From assembly GCF_006494655.1 (NCBI RefSeq), contig NZ_VHIM01000002.1, forward strand, positions 62,001-126,000: 64,000 nt of DNA, in the 5' to 3' direction. This document shows, piece by piece, positions 1 through 8,285 of the stretch. How positions within the stretch are numbered: the stretch's first letter is position 1; each line of letters starts with the position of its first letter. The position numbers and the translations under genes were made by a program. The notes beneath the pieces were generated by a model that was given only the letters and a program-made list of their open reading frames with translations, did not search any database and was not told the DNA's origin. This DNA is from Arthrobacter agilis. GTDB lineage: Bacteria > Actinomycetota > Actinomycetes > Actinomycetales > Micrococcaceae.

Positions 1-398
1 CCGGCAAGCTCGCCGACCGATTGCGCCTGATGGCCGGTGAGATCGAGGACCGCTACGGCCACCCCGTCGCCGTCGTCGCGGTCGGGGACGCCTCGCTCGG
101 GGTGGCCGAAGACGCCCTGGCCCAGGCCGCCCGGGAAGCGATGCTCAACGCGGCGAAACACGCCGGCGTCGCCGTCTCGGTCTACCTGGAGGTCGGGCCC
201 GAGACTGTGGAGGTGTTCGTCCGGGACCGGGGCGCCGGCTTCGACCCGGCAGCGGTGCCCGCGGACAGGGCGGGGATCCGGGAATCGATTCACAGCAGGA
301 TGGCGCGGCACGGCGGCACCTCGGAGCTGCGCAGCGACGGTGACGGGACCGAGGTCCGGCTCCGACTGCCGAGGACCGCGGAGGACCGCGAGACGTGA
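1..398 (+). CDS. Sensor histidine kinase, C-terminal part (partial)
   Basis: The gene is cut by the left edge; the open frame starts at base 3 and stops with TGA at 396-398. The visible part is the ATP-binding (HATPase_c) half of a two-component kinase. It has an N-box-like segment E-A-M-L-N-A-A-K-H-A and a G-box D-R-G-A-G-F-D, and it ends in the usual T-E-V-R-L-R-L-P strand. This N-box form is typical of the NarX/DesK kinase class, which pairs with LuxR-type regulators, and such a regulator follows 106 bp downstream. The sensory and dimerisation domains lie outside the window, so the signal cannot be named. Confidence 0.8.
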   Translation, partial: GKLADRLRLMAGEIEDRYGHPVAVVAVGDASLGVAEDALAQAAREAMLNAAKHAGVAVSVYLEVGPETVEVFVRDRGAGFDPAAVPADRAGIRESIHSRMARHGGTSELRSDGDGTEVRLRLPRTAEDRET

Positions 399-504
399 CG
401 CCCGGGCTGATGCCGGCATCACGACCGCCGGGGTCACTCCCCACAGCAGAACCGCCCGGACGGTATCGGCCGGACCATCAGCATCGACCGAGCGAAGGAG
501 ACAC

Positions 505-1185
505 GTGGACACCGGAGACGCAGGAACAGGGGTGGCGGAGCCCGCCACCGTATCGGTGGTGATCGTCGACGACCACGGCATCTTCCGTTCGGGCCTCCGG
601 GCCGCCCTCGGGCCCGCCATCCGCGTTCTCGGGGAGGCGGCCACGGTCGAGGAGGCCGAGGCCGTCATCGCCGAGGTGCAGCCCGACGTCGTGCTCCTCG
701 ACGTCCACCTGCCGGGCGGATCGGGCGGCGGCGGCGCAGAGGTCATCCACCGCTGCGTACGGCACGGGACGTCCGCCAGATTCCTCGCCCTGAGTGTCTC
801 CGATTCGGCCGAGGACGTGGTCGCCGTGATCCGGGCGGGAGCCCGCGGGTACGTGACGAAGACCATCTCCGGTCCGGAGATCACCGACGCCGTGCAGCGC
901 ATCGCGTCCGGCGACGCGGTGTTCTCGCCGAGGCTCGCCGGCTTCGTCCTCGACGCCTTCGGGACGTCGTCCGTCGCGGTCGACGACGAGCTCGACCGCC
1001 TCTCCGCGCGGGAACTCGAGGTGATGCGACTGATCGCCCGCGGCTACAGCTACAAGGAGACGGCCAAGGAACTCTTCATCTCGGTGAAGACCATCGAGAC
1101 CCATGTCTCGGCTGTGCTGCGGAAGCTCCAGCTGTCCTCCCGCCACGAGCTCACACGCTGGGCCACGGAGCGCAGGCTCCTCTGA
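505..1185 (+). CDS. LuxR/NarL-family two-component response regulator
   Basis: A 226-residue DNA-binding regulator. An N-terminal receiver domain carries the acidic pair in V-D-D-H, the phosphoacceptor region V-V-L-L-D-V-H-L-P and the conserved Lys in V-T-K. The C-terminal LuxR helix-turn-helix includes L-S-A-R-E-L-E-V-M and the recognition helix S-V-K-T-I-E-T-H-V. I chose the GTG at 505 because GAAGGAG (494-500) sits just before it; the frame is open further upstream, but those residues do not look like protein. It is probably the partner of the kinase ending at 398. The target genes are unknown. Confidence 0.88.
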   Translation: MDTGDAGTGVAEPATVSVVIVDDHGIFRSGLRAALGPAIRVLGEAATVEEAEAVIAEVQPDVVLLDVHLPGGSGGGGAEVIHRCVRHGTSARFLALSVSDSAEDVVAVIRAGARGYVTKTISGPEITDAVQRIASGDAVFSPRLAGFVLDAFGTSSVAVDDELDRLSARELEVMRLIARGYSYKETAKELFISVKTIETHVSAVLRKLQLSSRHELTRWATERRLL

Positions 1186-1251
1186 GTCCGCCACCGGCCG
1201 ACCACGAGCGGGTGGGAGCGAGGCAACCCCGGCGAGCCGGTCCGGGACCGG

Positions 1252-2493
1252 TCAGGACGAGCGAGCGGTCCCGAGGAACTCCTGCAGGCGTGCCACCCCT
1301 ACCGCGAGGTCGTCGTCGCCGAGCGCGTAGGAGAGCCGCAGGTAGCCGCTGGGACCGAAGGCCTCCCCGGGCACGACGGCCACCTCCACCTTCTCGAGGA
1401 TCAGCGCGGCGAGCTCCGCGGACGTGGTCGGCGCGACGCCGTCGAAGGAACGGCCGAGCAGTGCGCGCACGTCGGCATAGGCGTAGAACGCGCCGTGCGG
1501 CGTCGGGCATTCCACGCCGTCGATCGCGTTCAGGGCCGACACCATCGCGCGACGACGGCGGTCGAAGGCCGTCTTCATCTCCTCCACGGCCGTGAGAGGG
1601 CCCGAGACCGCTGCCAGCGCCGCCATCTGCGGCACGTTCGAGACGTTCGAGGTCGCGTGGGACTGCAGATTCGTCGCGGCCTTGACGAGGTCCTTGGGGC
1701 CGACCATCCAGCCCACGCGCCAACCGGTCATCGCGTAGGTCTTCGCGACGCCGTTGAGGATGACCACCCTGTCTCCGAGGGACGGAGCGGCGGTCGCGAT
1801 CGAGGTGAACGGCACGCCGTCGTAGGTCAGGTGCTCGTAGATCTCGTCCGTGACCACCCACAGGCCGCGCGCGGCCGCCCACTCGCCGATCTCGCGCACG
1901 GCGTCCGCGCCGTACACGGCGCCCGTGGGGTTCGACGGCGAGACGAACAGCAGCACCTTGGTGCGCGGGGTCAGCGCGGCCTCGAGCTGGTCGAGGGTCA
2001 CCAGGTAGCCCTGCTCAGGGCCGGCGAACACCTCGACCGGCACGCCCCCGGCGAGCCGGATGGCCTCGGGGTAGGTGGTCCAGAACGGCGTGGGCACCAG
2101 GACCTCGTCCCCGGGATCGAGGAGGGCGGCGAAGGACTCGTAGACGGCCTGCTTGCCGCCATTGGTCACGAGGACCTGCGCAGGGTCCACCGTGTAGCCC
2201 GAGTCACGCAGGGTCTTCTCGGCGATCGCCTGCTTCAGTTCGGGGAGGCCCCCGGCGGGGGAGTACCGGTGGAACCTCGGCTGGCGCGCGGCGGCGATGG
2301 CAGCCTCGACGATGTAGTCGGGCGTCGGGAAGTCGGGCTCCCCCGCACCGAACCCGATCACGGGCCGCCCTGCGGCCTTGAGCGCCTTGGCCTTGGCGTC
2401 GACGGCCAGCGTGGCCGACTCGGCGATGGAGTCGATCCGCCGGGAGACCCGGGGGAGTGCTGCGCGGATGTCGTCGTCGCTCGTCGCGTTCAT
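1252..2493 (-). CDS. Pyridoxal-phosphate-dependent aminotransferase, aspartate aminotransferase-like (class I/II)
   Basis: A 413-residue fold-type I aminotransferase, probably interconverting aspartate and oxaloacetate with glutamate/2-oxoglutarate in the cytosol. Family motifs are clear: [10 protein letters not shown] near the N-terminus, [10 protein letters not shown] in the middle, D-E-I-Y-E-H-L, the PLP-lysine segment [15 protein letters not shown], and L-R-L-S-Y-A near the end. Length is normal. It converges with the response regulator and lies just upstream, on the opposite strand, of the tRNA-Trp/secE/nusG block, a common neighbour in Arthrobacter-type genomes. Substrate choice (Asp versus another amino acid) cannot be settled from sequence. 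Confidence 0.88.
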   Translation of the reverse strand: MNATSDDDIRAALPRVSRRIDSIAESATLAVDAKAKALKAAGRPVIGFGAGEPDFPTPDYIVEAAIAAARQPRFHRYSPAGGLPELKQAIAEKTLRDSGYTVDPAQVLVTNGGKQAVYESFAALLDPGDEVLVPTPFWTTYPEAIRLAGGVPVEVFAGPEQGYLVTLDQLEAALTPRTKVLLFVSPSNPTGAVYGADAVREIGEWAAARGLWVVTDEIYEHLTYDGVPFTSIATAAPSLGDRVVILNGVAKTYAMTGWRVGWMVGPKDLVKAATNLQSHATSNVSNVPQMAALAAVSGPLTAVEEMKTAFDRRRRAMVSALNAIDGVECPTPHGAFYAYADVRALLGRSFDGVAPTTSAELAALILEKVEVAVVPGEAFGPSGYLRLSYALGDDDLAVGVARLQEFLGTARSS

Positions 2494-2624
2494 CGGGTCC
2501 CGTTCCGTGAGGTTTCAGTGGCTCCCAGCTTAGGCCGTGGGCGACGGCAGGCGCAGGCACCGGGTGCGGGGAAGGCGGACGCCGACCGGGCGCGGACTCG
2601 CGCTGCGCCTGGGGGCGGGCCCGG

Positions 2625-2654
2625 TTCGACGTTCCGCCGGGTAATGCGTAGACT
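2625..2654 (+). promoter_or_regulatory. Candidate sigma-70-type promoter for tRNA-Trp / secE
   Basis: TTCGAC (2625-2630) and TAGACT (2649-2654) are separated by 18 bp, about 80 bp before the tRNA. The same TAGACT hexamer precedes other translation genes in the window. Inferred by eye; no start site is known. Confidence 0.5.
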
Positions 2655-2736
2655 TGTTCCTCGGTGTTGAAACACGATGATGGTTCGTGCCCTCGCGGGG
2701 CACGGTCGGATTGGATGCAGCAAGAGTTCAGACCAA

Positions 2737-2809
2737 AGGGTAGTGGCGCAATTGGTAGCGCAGCGGTCTCCAAAACCGCAGGTTGCAGGTTCGAGTCCTG
2801 TCTGCCCTG
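2737..2809 (+). tRNA. tRNA-Trp (anticodon CCA)
   Basis: A 73-nt cloverleaf. The acceptor stem AGGGTAG (2737-2743) pairs with CTGCCCT (2802-2808), with one G-U pair and discriminator G at 2809. The anticodon stem GCGGT/ACCGC (2763-2767, 2775-2779) encloses loop C-T-C-C-A-A-A with anticodon CCA at 2770-2772. The T-arm has the standard GTTCGAGTC loop. No 3' CCA is encoded, as is usual in actinobacteria. Placing tRNA-Trp directly before secE-nusG is a conserved actinobacterial arrangement. Confidence 0.97.
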
Positions 2810-2962
2810 CGCGTGGCCCTCGCCGGATGACGGCGAGGACGCGGCAGAAGAAGATCACGAAGCCCCGGCGCAGGCACAGGTCCCGCGCGGCGGTACACAT
2901 GATCAGCTGGGGGCGCCACTGGTGGTCCGGCTGGGACACCACACAGATTGATGAGGTTGACG

Positions 2963-3217
2963 GTGACCGATACGGCTGCGAGTAGCTCCAAGGGGAGCCC
3001 CGCCGAGAAGACGCCCAAGCGCGGCTTCTTCGGCCGCATCATGCTGTTCATCCGTCAGGTTCTCGCGGAGCTCGGGAAAGTCGTCACCCCGACCCGCCGC
3101 GAACTGGTCCGGTTCACCATCACCGTCCTCATCTTCGTGATCATCATGATGCTTCTCGTCACGGCCCTGGACCTCGTGTTCGGGCGCAGTGCGGTGTGGG
3201 TGTTCGGCGACAGCTGA
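2963..3217 (+). CDS. secE: Preprotein translocase subunit SecE
   Basis: An 84-residue single-span membrane protein of the SecYEG channel. A short basic N-terminus (P-K-R-G-F-F-G-R-I) is followed by the SecE signature around R-Q-V-L-A-E-L-G-K-V-V-T-P-T-R-R-E-L, then one hydrophobic helix with I-V-I-I-M-M-L-L-V-T-A-type residues before the C-terminus. I chose GTG at 2963 because GAGG (2953-2956) lies 6 nt upstream; ATG 2951 in the same frame is the alternative and overlaps that GAGG. It precedes nusG, the standard bacterial order. Confidence 0.9.
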   Translation: MTDTAASSSKGSPAEKTPKRGFFGRIMLFIRQVLAELGKVVTPTRRELVRFTITVLIFVIIMMLLVTALDLVFGRSAVWVFGDS

Positions 3218-3317
3218 CCACAGCCGGAGGGCAGGCACGTCCCGCACCCCGTCGACGGGGCGGATTGAGTACAGGCAAGCAAGACCATGTGAAGAATGTC
3301 AGAAAGCAGGCGGCTAG

Positions 3318-4268
3318 GTGTCCGAGCAAGAACTCGAACGGCAGATCACTCCCGAAGATGGTCTGGAGAACGAGGAGTACGGGGTGGAGGCCGAGGTAGA
3401 GACCTCCGGTACCGACGCGCCTGCTGACGGCTCCGAGACCGATCCGACGGATACCGACGTCGCCGCGGAGGACGGGCTCCTCGCGGACGACGCCGAGGAG
3501 ATCGAGGAGATCGCCACGGATGCCGTCGACGCCGCAGCCTCCTCCGATGCTGATGCCGATGACGTCGAGACCTCAGGCAGTGAGGGCTCCGCAGACGATC
3601 CCGTGGACGGTGACGACGCTGCGGACGGTGAAGCAGACGGTGACGACGCCGAGGACGCGCCCGCCGAGGATCCCGTCGTGGCGTTCAAGGCCAAACTCCG
3701 CCGCCAGGAGGGTGACTGGTACGTCATCCACTCCTACGCCGGGTACGAGAACCGTGTGAAGGCGAACCTCGAGACCCGCATCCAGACGCTGGACATGGAA
3801 GATTTCATCTTCGAGATCCAGGTGCCGATGGAAGAGGTCGTGGAGATCAAGAACACGACGCGGAAGATCGTCAACCGCGTCCGCATCCCCGGCTACGTGC
3901 TGGTCCGCTTGGATCTCACCGACGAGTCGTGGGGCGCCGTACGGCACACTCCCGGCGTCACGGGCTTCGTGGGCAACGCCCACAACCCGGTGCCCCTGAG
4001 CCTGTCCGAGGTGTTCTCGATGCTCGAGCACACCATCGTCCACACGGACGCCGAGTCGGGCAAGCCCGTCCAGCCGCAGTTCACCCCTGCCACGGTCAAC
4101 TTCGAGATCGGCGAATCGGTCACCGTCAACGAGGGGCCCTTCGAGACCCTGCCGGCGTCCATCTCCGAGATCAAGCACGAGTCGCAGCAGCTGGTGGTAC
4201 TCGTGTCGATCTTCGAGCGCGAGACCCCGGTCACGCTCTCGTACAGCCAGGTCACCAAGATCCAGTAA
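3318..4268 (+). CDS. nusG: Transcription termination/antitermination factor NusG
   Basis: 316 residues, against roughly 180 in E. coli. The extra length is an N-terminal tail of about 125 residues, very rich in Asp, Glu and Ala and probably disordered. The NGN domain begins near residue 132 ([16 protein letters not shown]) and contains the R-I-P-G-Y-V-L-V-R strand. The C-terminal KOW domain includes [12 protein letters not shown]. NusG binds RNA polymerase and links it to Rho or the ribosome. Long acidic N-termini are known in actinobacterial NusG, though their role is unclear. Start is GTG 3318. Confidence 0.97.
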   Translation: MSEQELERQITPEDGLENEEYGVEAEVETSGTDAPADGSETDPTDTDVAAEDGLLADDAEEIEEIATDAVDAAASSDADADDVETSGSEGSADDPVDGDDAADGEADGDDAEDAPAEDPVVAFKAKLRRQEGDWYVIHSYAGYENRVKANLETRIQTLDMEDFIFEIQVPMEEVVEIKNTTRKIVNRVRIPGYVLVRLDLTDESWGAVRHTPGVTGFVGNAHNPVPLSLSEVFSMLEHTIVHTDAESGKPVQPQFTPATVNFEIGESVTVNEGPFETLPASISEIKHESQQLVVLVSIFERETPVTLSYSQVTKIQ

Positions 4269-4390
4269 AGCTTCGGCGCTTCCCGGCGTGCTTGGCCGGG
4301 ATTCGCCGTCAGGCCATCACGCCATGATGGCCACCACCCCGCAGGACGCTCCTGTCCCGCGGGAACGCAATGCAAGAGAAGGACCCTTTC

Positions 4391-4822
4391 ATGGCCCCCA
4401 AGAAAAAGGTCACCGGCCTCATCAAGCTGCAGATCAATGCAGGCGCCGCCAACCCGGCTCCTCCCATCGGTCCCGCGCTTGGCCAGCACGGTGTCAACAT
4501 CATGGAATTCTGCAAGGCGTACAACGCCGCCACCGAATCCCAGCGTGGAAATGTCATCCCTGTGGAGATCACGGTGTACGAGGACCGCTCGTTCACCTTC
4601 ATCACCAAGACACCTCCGGCCGCCGAGCTGATCAAGAAGGCTGCCGGTGTCGCCAAGGGTTCGGGTACCCCCCACACCGTCAAGGTCGCCAAGCTGACGA
4701 ACGCGCAGGTCGAAGAGATCGCCACCATGAAGATGGAAGACCTCAACGCCAACGACGTCCAGGCTGCCGCGAAGATCATCGCCGGAACCGCCCGCTCGAT
4801 GGGCATCACGGTCGAGGGCTGA
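4391..4822 (+). CDS. rplK: 50S ribosomal protein L11
   Basis: A 143-residue L11, which forms the GTPase-associated centre on 23S rRNA. The N-terminal domain has the Pro-rich hinge [14 protein letters not shown] and the C-terminal RNA-binding domain ends [13 protein letters not shown] 4391 follows a clear AAGGA. An in-frame ATG at 4370 is rejected because it would sit upstream of that ribosome-binding site. It is followed by rplA, the usual order. Confidence 0.97.
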
Positions 4823-4963
4823 CAGCCCCCTCCGCCTGCCACGGCCCTGCCGTGGCGAGCACACCACCAATTTCACAGCACCAGCGGCCGCAGCGCGGCC
4901 GCACGGTGAGTGGCAGGGCCCAGCGCGGTCCGACGACCACGACTGCATAAGGAGAACAAGCAG

Positions 4964-5668
4964 ATGGCACAGCGCAGCAAAGCATACAAGGGAGCTGCCG
5001 CGAAGATCGAGGCGGACAAGCACTACGCCCCCCTCGAAGCGGTAGTCCTCGCCAAGGAGACGAACCCGTCGACGTTCGATGCGACGGTCGAGGTCGCCTT
5101 CCGTCTCGGAGTGGACCCCCGCAAGGCGGACCAGATGGTCCGTGGCACCGTGAACCTTCCCCACGGCACGGGCAAGACCGCCCGCGTCCTGGTGTTCGCG
5201 ACGGGTGAGAAGGCAGAGGCAGCCATCGCTGCCGGCGCCGACTTCGTCGGTTCGGACGACATGATCGAGAAGGTGTCCGGCGGTTGGACCGATTTCGATG
5301 CGGCGGTCGCCACGCCCGACCTCATGGGCAAGGTGGGACGCCTCGGCAAGATCCTCGGCCCGCGTAACCTGATGCCGAACCCGAAGACGGGAACGGTCAC
5401 CGCGGATGTCGCGAAGGCCGTCACCGACATCAAGGGCGGCAAGATCGACTTCCGCGTGGACAAGCACTCCAACCTCCACTTCATCATCGGCAAGGTGTCC
5501 TTCGACGACCAGAAGCTCGGCGAGAACTACGCCGCAGCCCTGGAGGAGATCCTGCGACTGAAGCCGTCCGCTTCCAAGGGTCGCTACATCCAGAAGGCCA
5601 CGGTCTCCACGACCTTCGGCCCCGGTATCTCCGTGGACCCGAGCGTCACCAAGGTCTTCGCCGTCTAG
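4964..5668 (+). CDS. rplA: 50S ribosomal protein L1
   Basis: A 234-residue L1, the mobile stalk protein at the tRNA exit site and in many bacteria the repressor of the L11-L1 mRNA. It carries the family segment [17 protein letters not shown] 4964 follows AAGGAG (4949-4954). The gap of about 140 nt after rplK could hold a regulatory site, but I could not identify a clear L1-binding fold. A strong terminator follows. Confidence 0.97.
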   Translation: MAQRSKAYKGAAAKIEADKHYAPLEAVVLAKETNPSTFDATVEVAFRLGVDPRKADQMVRGTVNLPHGTGKTARVLVFATGEKAEAAIAAGADFVGSDDMIEKVSGGWTDFDAAVATPDLMGKVGRLGKILGPRNLMPNPKTGTVTADVAKAVTDIKGGKIDFRVDKHSNLHFIIGKVSFDDQKLGENYAAALEEILRLKPSASKGRYIQKATVSTTFGPGISVDPSVTKVFAV

Positions 5669-5680
5669 GTCGAGCCTCGA

Positions 5681-5713
5681 AGAGCCCCGCAGCCTGTGCT
5701 GCGGGGCTCTTTC
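5681..5713 (+). terminator. Intrinsic terminator after rplA
   Basis: A perfect 12-bp stem, AGAGCCCCGCAG (5681-5692) with CTGCGGGGCTCT (5699-5710), has a 6-nt loop and is followed by TTT. It closes the secE-nusG-rplK-rplA block. Confidence 0.9.
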
Positions 5714-5730
5714 GTGTCCTGGACAGAGTA

Positions 5731-5764
5731 GTGGTTGAGGTATCTCAATCACTGGGACTAGTCT
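5731..5764 (+). promoter_or_regulatory. Candidate promoter with overlapping palindromic operator
   Basis: A palindrome, TTGAG-GTAT-CTCAA (5735-5748), with outer GTG/CAC arms (5731-5733 and 5750-5752), overlaps a possible -35 TTGAGG (5735-5740). A -10-like TAGTCT (5759-5764) follows after 18 bp. Transcription would then start near 5771, the A of an ATG, which suggests a leaderless, repressor-controlled mRNA. Inferred from sequence only. Confidence 0.45.
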
Positions 5765-5770
5765 GTGGAC

Positions 5771-6920
5771 ATGGATGATGTCACGGTCGAGCTCCTACCG
5801 ATCCCTGCGACCCTGGACGCCGCCGGTGCCTCCGATTTCGAGCAGAGCGTGAAGGTCGGGAATGCCGTCGAGGGGCATCTGTGGGGGCATGAGGACTTCA
5901 CTCTGGAAGCGGCGGAGCGCATCGTGATGGTCCAGCCGTCCCCGGACCGCGAACACCTTCTCTCCGTGGCGCGGAGCGGAGGCCGGATCGTCGCCACCGC
6001 GCGCGCCAGTCTGCCGCTGCGCGACAACGTGGAGACCGCGTACCTCCAGATCGATGTCCTGCCGGAACACCGGCGGCGGGGCATCGCGACGGCACTGCTG
6101 CGGTTCGTCGAGGGGCACCTCCGCGCGAGGGCCAGGTCGACCATCATGTCGTGGAGCGACGCCCGCGCCGACGCCGGCGGGCTGGGGGCCGGGGTGGGCG
6201 GCGTCCCGGATCTCGTACCCCCTACGGGCGCGGGTGGATATCCGGCCGCCGACGCCGTGGCGCGGTTCGCCCTCGGCCACGGGTTCGAGCTCGTGCAGGT
6301 CGATCGGCAGAGCGTCCTCCACCTGGCGGCGGTCCGATCGGGAGGTGGGCGGGCAGCCCTCCGCGGGCAGGAGTCCGCAGCGCGGGCGAAGGCGGCGGGT
6401 GCCTACGAGCTGGTCCAGTGGGCGGATCGCTGCCCCGAGGGTCTCGTGGAGGACTACTCCCTCCTGCGGCGACGGATGAGTACGGACCCTCCCCTCGGGG
6501 GGTTCGTGCAGCAGGAGGAGCTGTGGGACGAAGGCCGCGTCCGGCGCGAGGAGGCGCGGTCCCTGGCGGCGGGCACCTCCACGCTCGTTCAGGCGGTGCG
6601 CCATCGCGCGTCCGGGCAGCTTGTCGGCCACACGATCCCAGCGCTTCGATGCGAGACCCGCCGTCGTCTATCAGGAGGACACGCTGGTGCTCGACAACCA
6701 TCGTGGCCACAGGCTCGGCATGTGGTTGAAGGCGACGAATCTCCTGCTCGCTGCCGACGTCTGGGGCAACGCGGACCGCATCTACACGTGGAACGCCGAG
6801 GAGAACAGCTTCATGCTGGAGGTGAACGAGGCGCTCGGATTCCGCCCGTCGGGCCGGACCGCCGGCTGGCAGCGGGTCTCGCCCGCGGTCGATTTGGACC
6901 GGCCGGTCCGCGTCACGTAG
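5771..6920 (+). pseudogene. GNAT-family N-acetyltransferase, frameshifted
   Basis: The reading frame from ATG 5771 (or GTG 5765) encodes a GNAT domain with the acetyl-CoA-binding strand Y-L-Q-I-D-V-L-P-E-H-R-R-R-G-I-A-T-A-L-L. After about base 6640 its product turns into low-quality Arg/Gly-rich sequence running to 7039. From about 6655 another frame takes over with a second GNAT-like motif, Y-Q-E-D-T-L-V-L-D-N-H-R-G-H-R-L-G-M, and stops at 6920. Together they make a double-GNAT protein of about 383 residues, a form common in actinobacteria. The shift equals one extra base (or two missing) between roughly 6630 and 6665. It may be a real pseudogene, a sequencing error or, less likely, programmed frameshifting. 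The substrate is unknown. Confidence 0.75.
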
Positions 6921-6923
6921 TCT
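6894..6923 (+). promoter_or_regulatory. Candidate promoter of the rplJ-rplL operon
   Basis: TTGGAC (6894-6899) and TAGTCT (6918-6923) are 18 bp apart and lie at the end of the GNAT gene. A start near 6930 would coincide with the beginning of the L10-type leader. Confidence 0.6.
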
Positions 6924-6930
6924 TGGGGAA

Positions 6931-7108
6931 CCAAAGACCGTCGGTCGATCTCCTTCCGCTTCCTCGCAGCGCATCCGTGTGCAGTGGGAAGAAGGACGCA
7001 GATCCGAAAGTTCCCGTGAGGGACGGCCTACGTAGGTGAACGAAGCTCCTCTCCACGGATTCGGTCCGTGTCGAGCCAAGCCCCGTGCATCTGCGCGGGG
7101 CGTTTTTT
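6931..7108 (+). promoter_or_regulatory. Ribosomal protein L10 leader with attenuator-like hairpin
   Basis: About 220 nt of untranslated RNA precede rplJ. The region contains C-C-A-A-A-G-A-C-C-G near its start and GGCCTACGTAGGTGA (7025-7039), which resembles L10-leader elements. It ends with GCCCCG (7080-7085) pairing CGGGGC (7096-7101) followed by six T residues (7103-7108). L10 leaders are known to bind L10(L12)4 and control their own operon. The hairpin could serve as the attenuator or as a terminator for the gene upstream. Identification is by position and pattern, not by a covariance-model search. Confidence 0.65.
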
Positions 7109-7151
7109 ATTGGAGCTGGAAAGCCGTCGCATATTCCCCGGAAGGAGGGTT

Positions 7152-7751
7152 ATGGCAACGCCAACAAAGGTTTCTGCAGTGGATGAGATCACCACCGATT
7201 TCAAGGATTCCACCGCCGCTGTCCTGACCGAATACCGCGGGCTCACTGTTGCTCAGCTCAAGGAACTGCGTCGCGCCCTGGGTGCGGACACCAAGTTCTC
7301 GGTCGTCAAGAACACCCTGACGGGCATCGCGGCAAAGGAAGCAGGCATCGACGCGTTCGAAGGCCAGCTGTCCGGACCCACCGCGATCGCCTTCATCAAG
7401 GGCGACGCCGTAGCTGCCGCCAAGAGCCTCACGGATTTCGCGAAAGCCAACCCGAAGCTCGTCATCAAGACCGGAATCTTCGAGGGCAAGGCCCTCGACG
7501 CATCCGAGGTCATCGCCCTGGCGGCCCTCGAATCGCGTGAACTCCAGCTCGCCCGGGTGGCAGGTGTCCTCAAGGCACCGATGTCCGCCCTGGCTCGCAC
7601 CGTCGATGCACTGCGCGTCAAGCTCGAAGAGGGAAGCGGGGCTGCTCCGGCAGCCGATGCCGATTCCTCTGCTGCCGAGGAAGCCGCTGCGCCAGCAGAG
7701 GCTGCCGCGGAGGCTCCCGCCGAGGAAGCCGCAGCAACCGAAGCGAACTAG
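7152..7751 (+). CDS. rplJ: 50S ribosomal protein L10
   Basis: A 199-residue L10, the base of the stalk that carries L7/L12 dimers. Recognisable features are the N-terminal V-L-T-E-Y-R-G-L-T-V-A-Q-L and K-N-T-L-T-G-I-A. The C-terminal helix that binds L12 is followed by an Ala/Glu/Pro-rich tail of about 35 residues, longer than in E. coli. ATG 7152 has GGAGGGT just upstream. It is transcribed with rplL and probably controlled by the leader before it. Confidence 0.97.
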   Translation: MATPTKVSAVDEITTDFKDSTAAVLTEYRGLTVAQLKELRRALGADTKFSVVKNTLTGIAAKEAGIDAFEGQLSGPTAIAFIKGDAVAAAKSLTDFAKANPKLVIKTGIFEGKALDASEVIALAALESRELQLARVAGVLKAPMSALARTVDALRVKLEEGSGAAPAADADSSAAEEAAAPAEAAAEAPAEEAAATEAN

Positions 7752-7809
7752 TTTCCCTTCGTCCACACACTGAAGGTGCCGTGCACCACTAAAGGAAGGA
7801 CGCCTCACC

Positions 7810-8187
7810 ATGGCGAAGCTCACCAACGAAGAGCTCATTGAAGCTTTCAAGGAACTGTCCATCATTGAACTCTCGGACTTCGTAAAGCTGTTCGAGGAGA
7901 CCTTCGATGTCACCGCCGCTGCTGTTGCAGTTGCAGGCCCCGCCGGTGGCGGAGCCGAGGCCGAGGCCGAGGAGCAGACCGCCTTCGACGTCATCCTCGA
8001 AGCTGCAGGCGACAAGAAGATCGCAGTGATCAAGGAAGTCCGCGCGCTCACCTCGCTGGGCCTCAAGGAAGCCAAGGATGTCGTCGACAGCGCGCCCAAG
8101 GCCGTCCTCGAAGGCGCCACCAAGGAAGCTGCAGAGAAGGCCAAGGAGTCCCTCGAGGCTGCCGGCGCCACCGTCACCCTCAAGTAG
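7810..8187 (+). CDS. rplL: 50S ribosomal protein L7/L12
   Basis: A 125-residue L7/L12. It has an N-terminal dimerisation domain ([10 protein letters not shown]), an Ala/Gly-rich hinge near residues 38-53, and the C-terminal factor-binding domain with K-I-A-V-I-K-E-V-R and [10 protein letters not shown]. It recruits EF-Tu and EF-G to the ribosome. It follows rplJ by 58 nt and ends at a strong bidirectional terminator. Confidence 0.98.
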   Translation: MAKLTNEELIEAFKELSIIELSDFVKLFEETFDVTAAAVAVAGPAGGGAEAEAEEQTAFDVILEAAGDKKIAVIKEVRALTSLGLKEAKDVVDSAPKAVLEGATKEAAEKAKESLEAAGATVTLK

Positions 8188-8234
8188 TTCCTCCTGCTCG
8201 ACGGGGCCGGCTTCCGCCGGACCCGCCGCAGGAC

Positions 8235-8272
8235 CGAAAGAGCCCCGCTTCGTCCGAAGCGGGGCTCTTTCG
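8235..8272. terminator. Bidirectional terminator between rplL and the thiolase gene
   Basis: A perfect 18-bp inverted repeat (8235-8252 with 8255-8272) has AAAG on the left and CTTT on the right, so it can act on both strands. It separates the two convergent genes. Confidence 0.9.
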
Positions 8273-8285
8273 TCGTTCAGGGGGC

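Noticed and set aside
37..504. In-frame upstream extension of the LuxR-type regulator
   Set aside because: It overlaps the kinase gene in another frame and is Arg/Ser/Pro-rich without family similarity; the GTG at 505 has a good ribosome-binding site.
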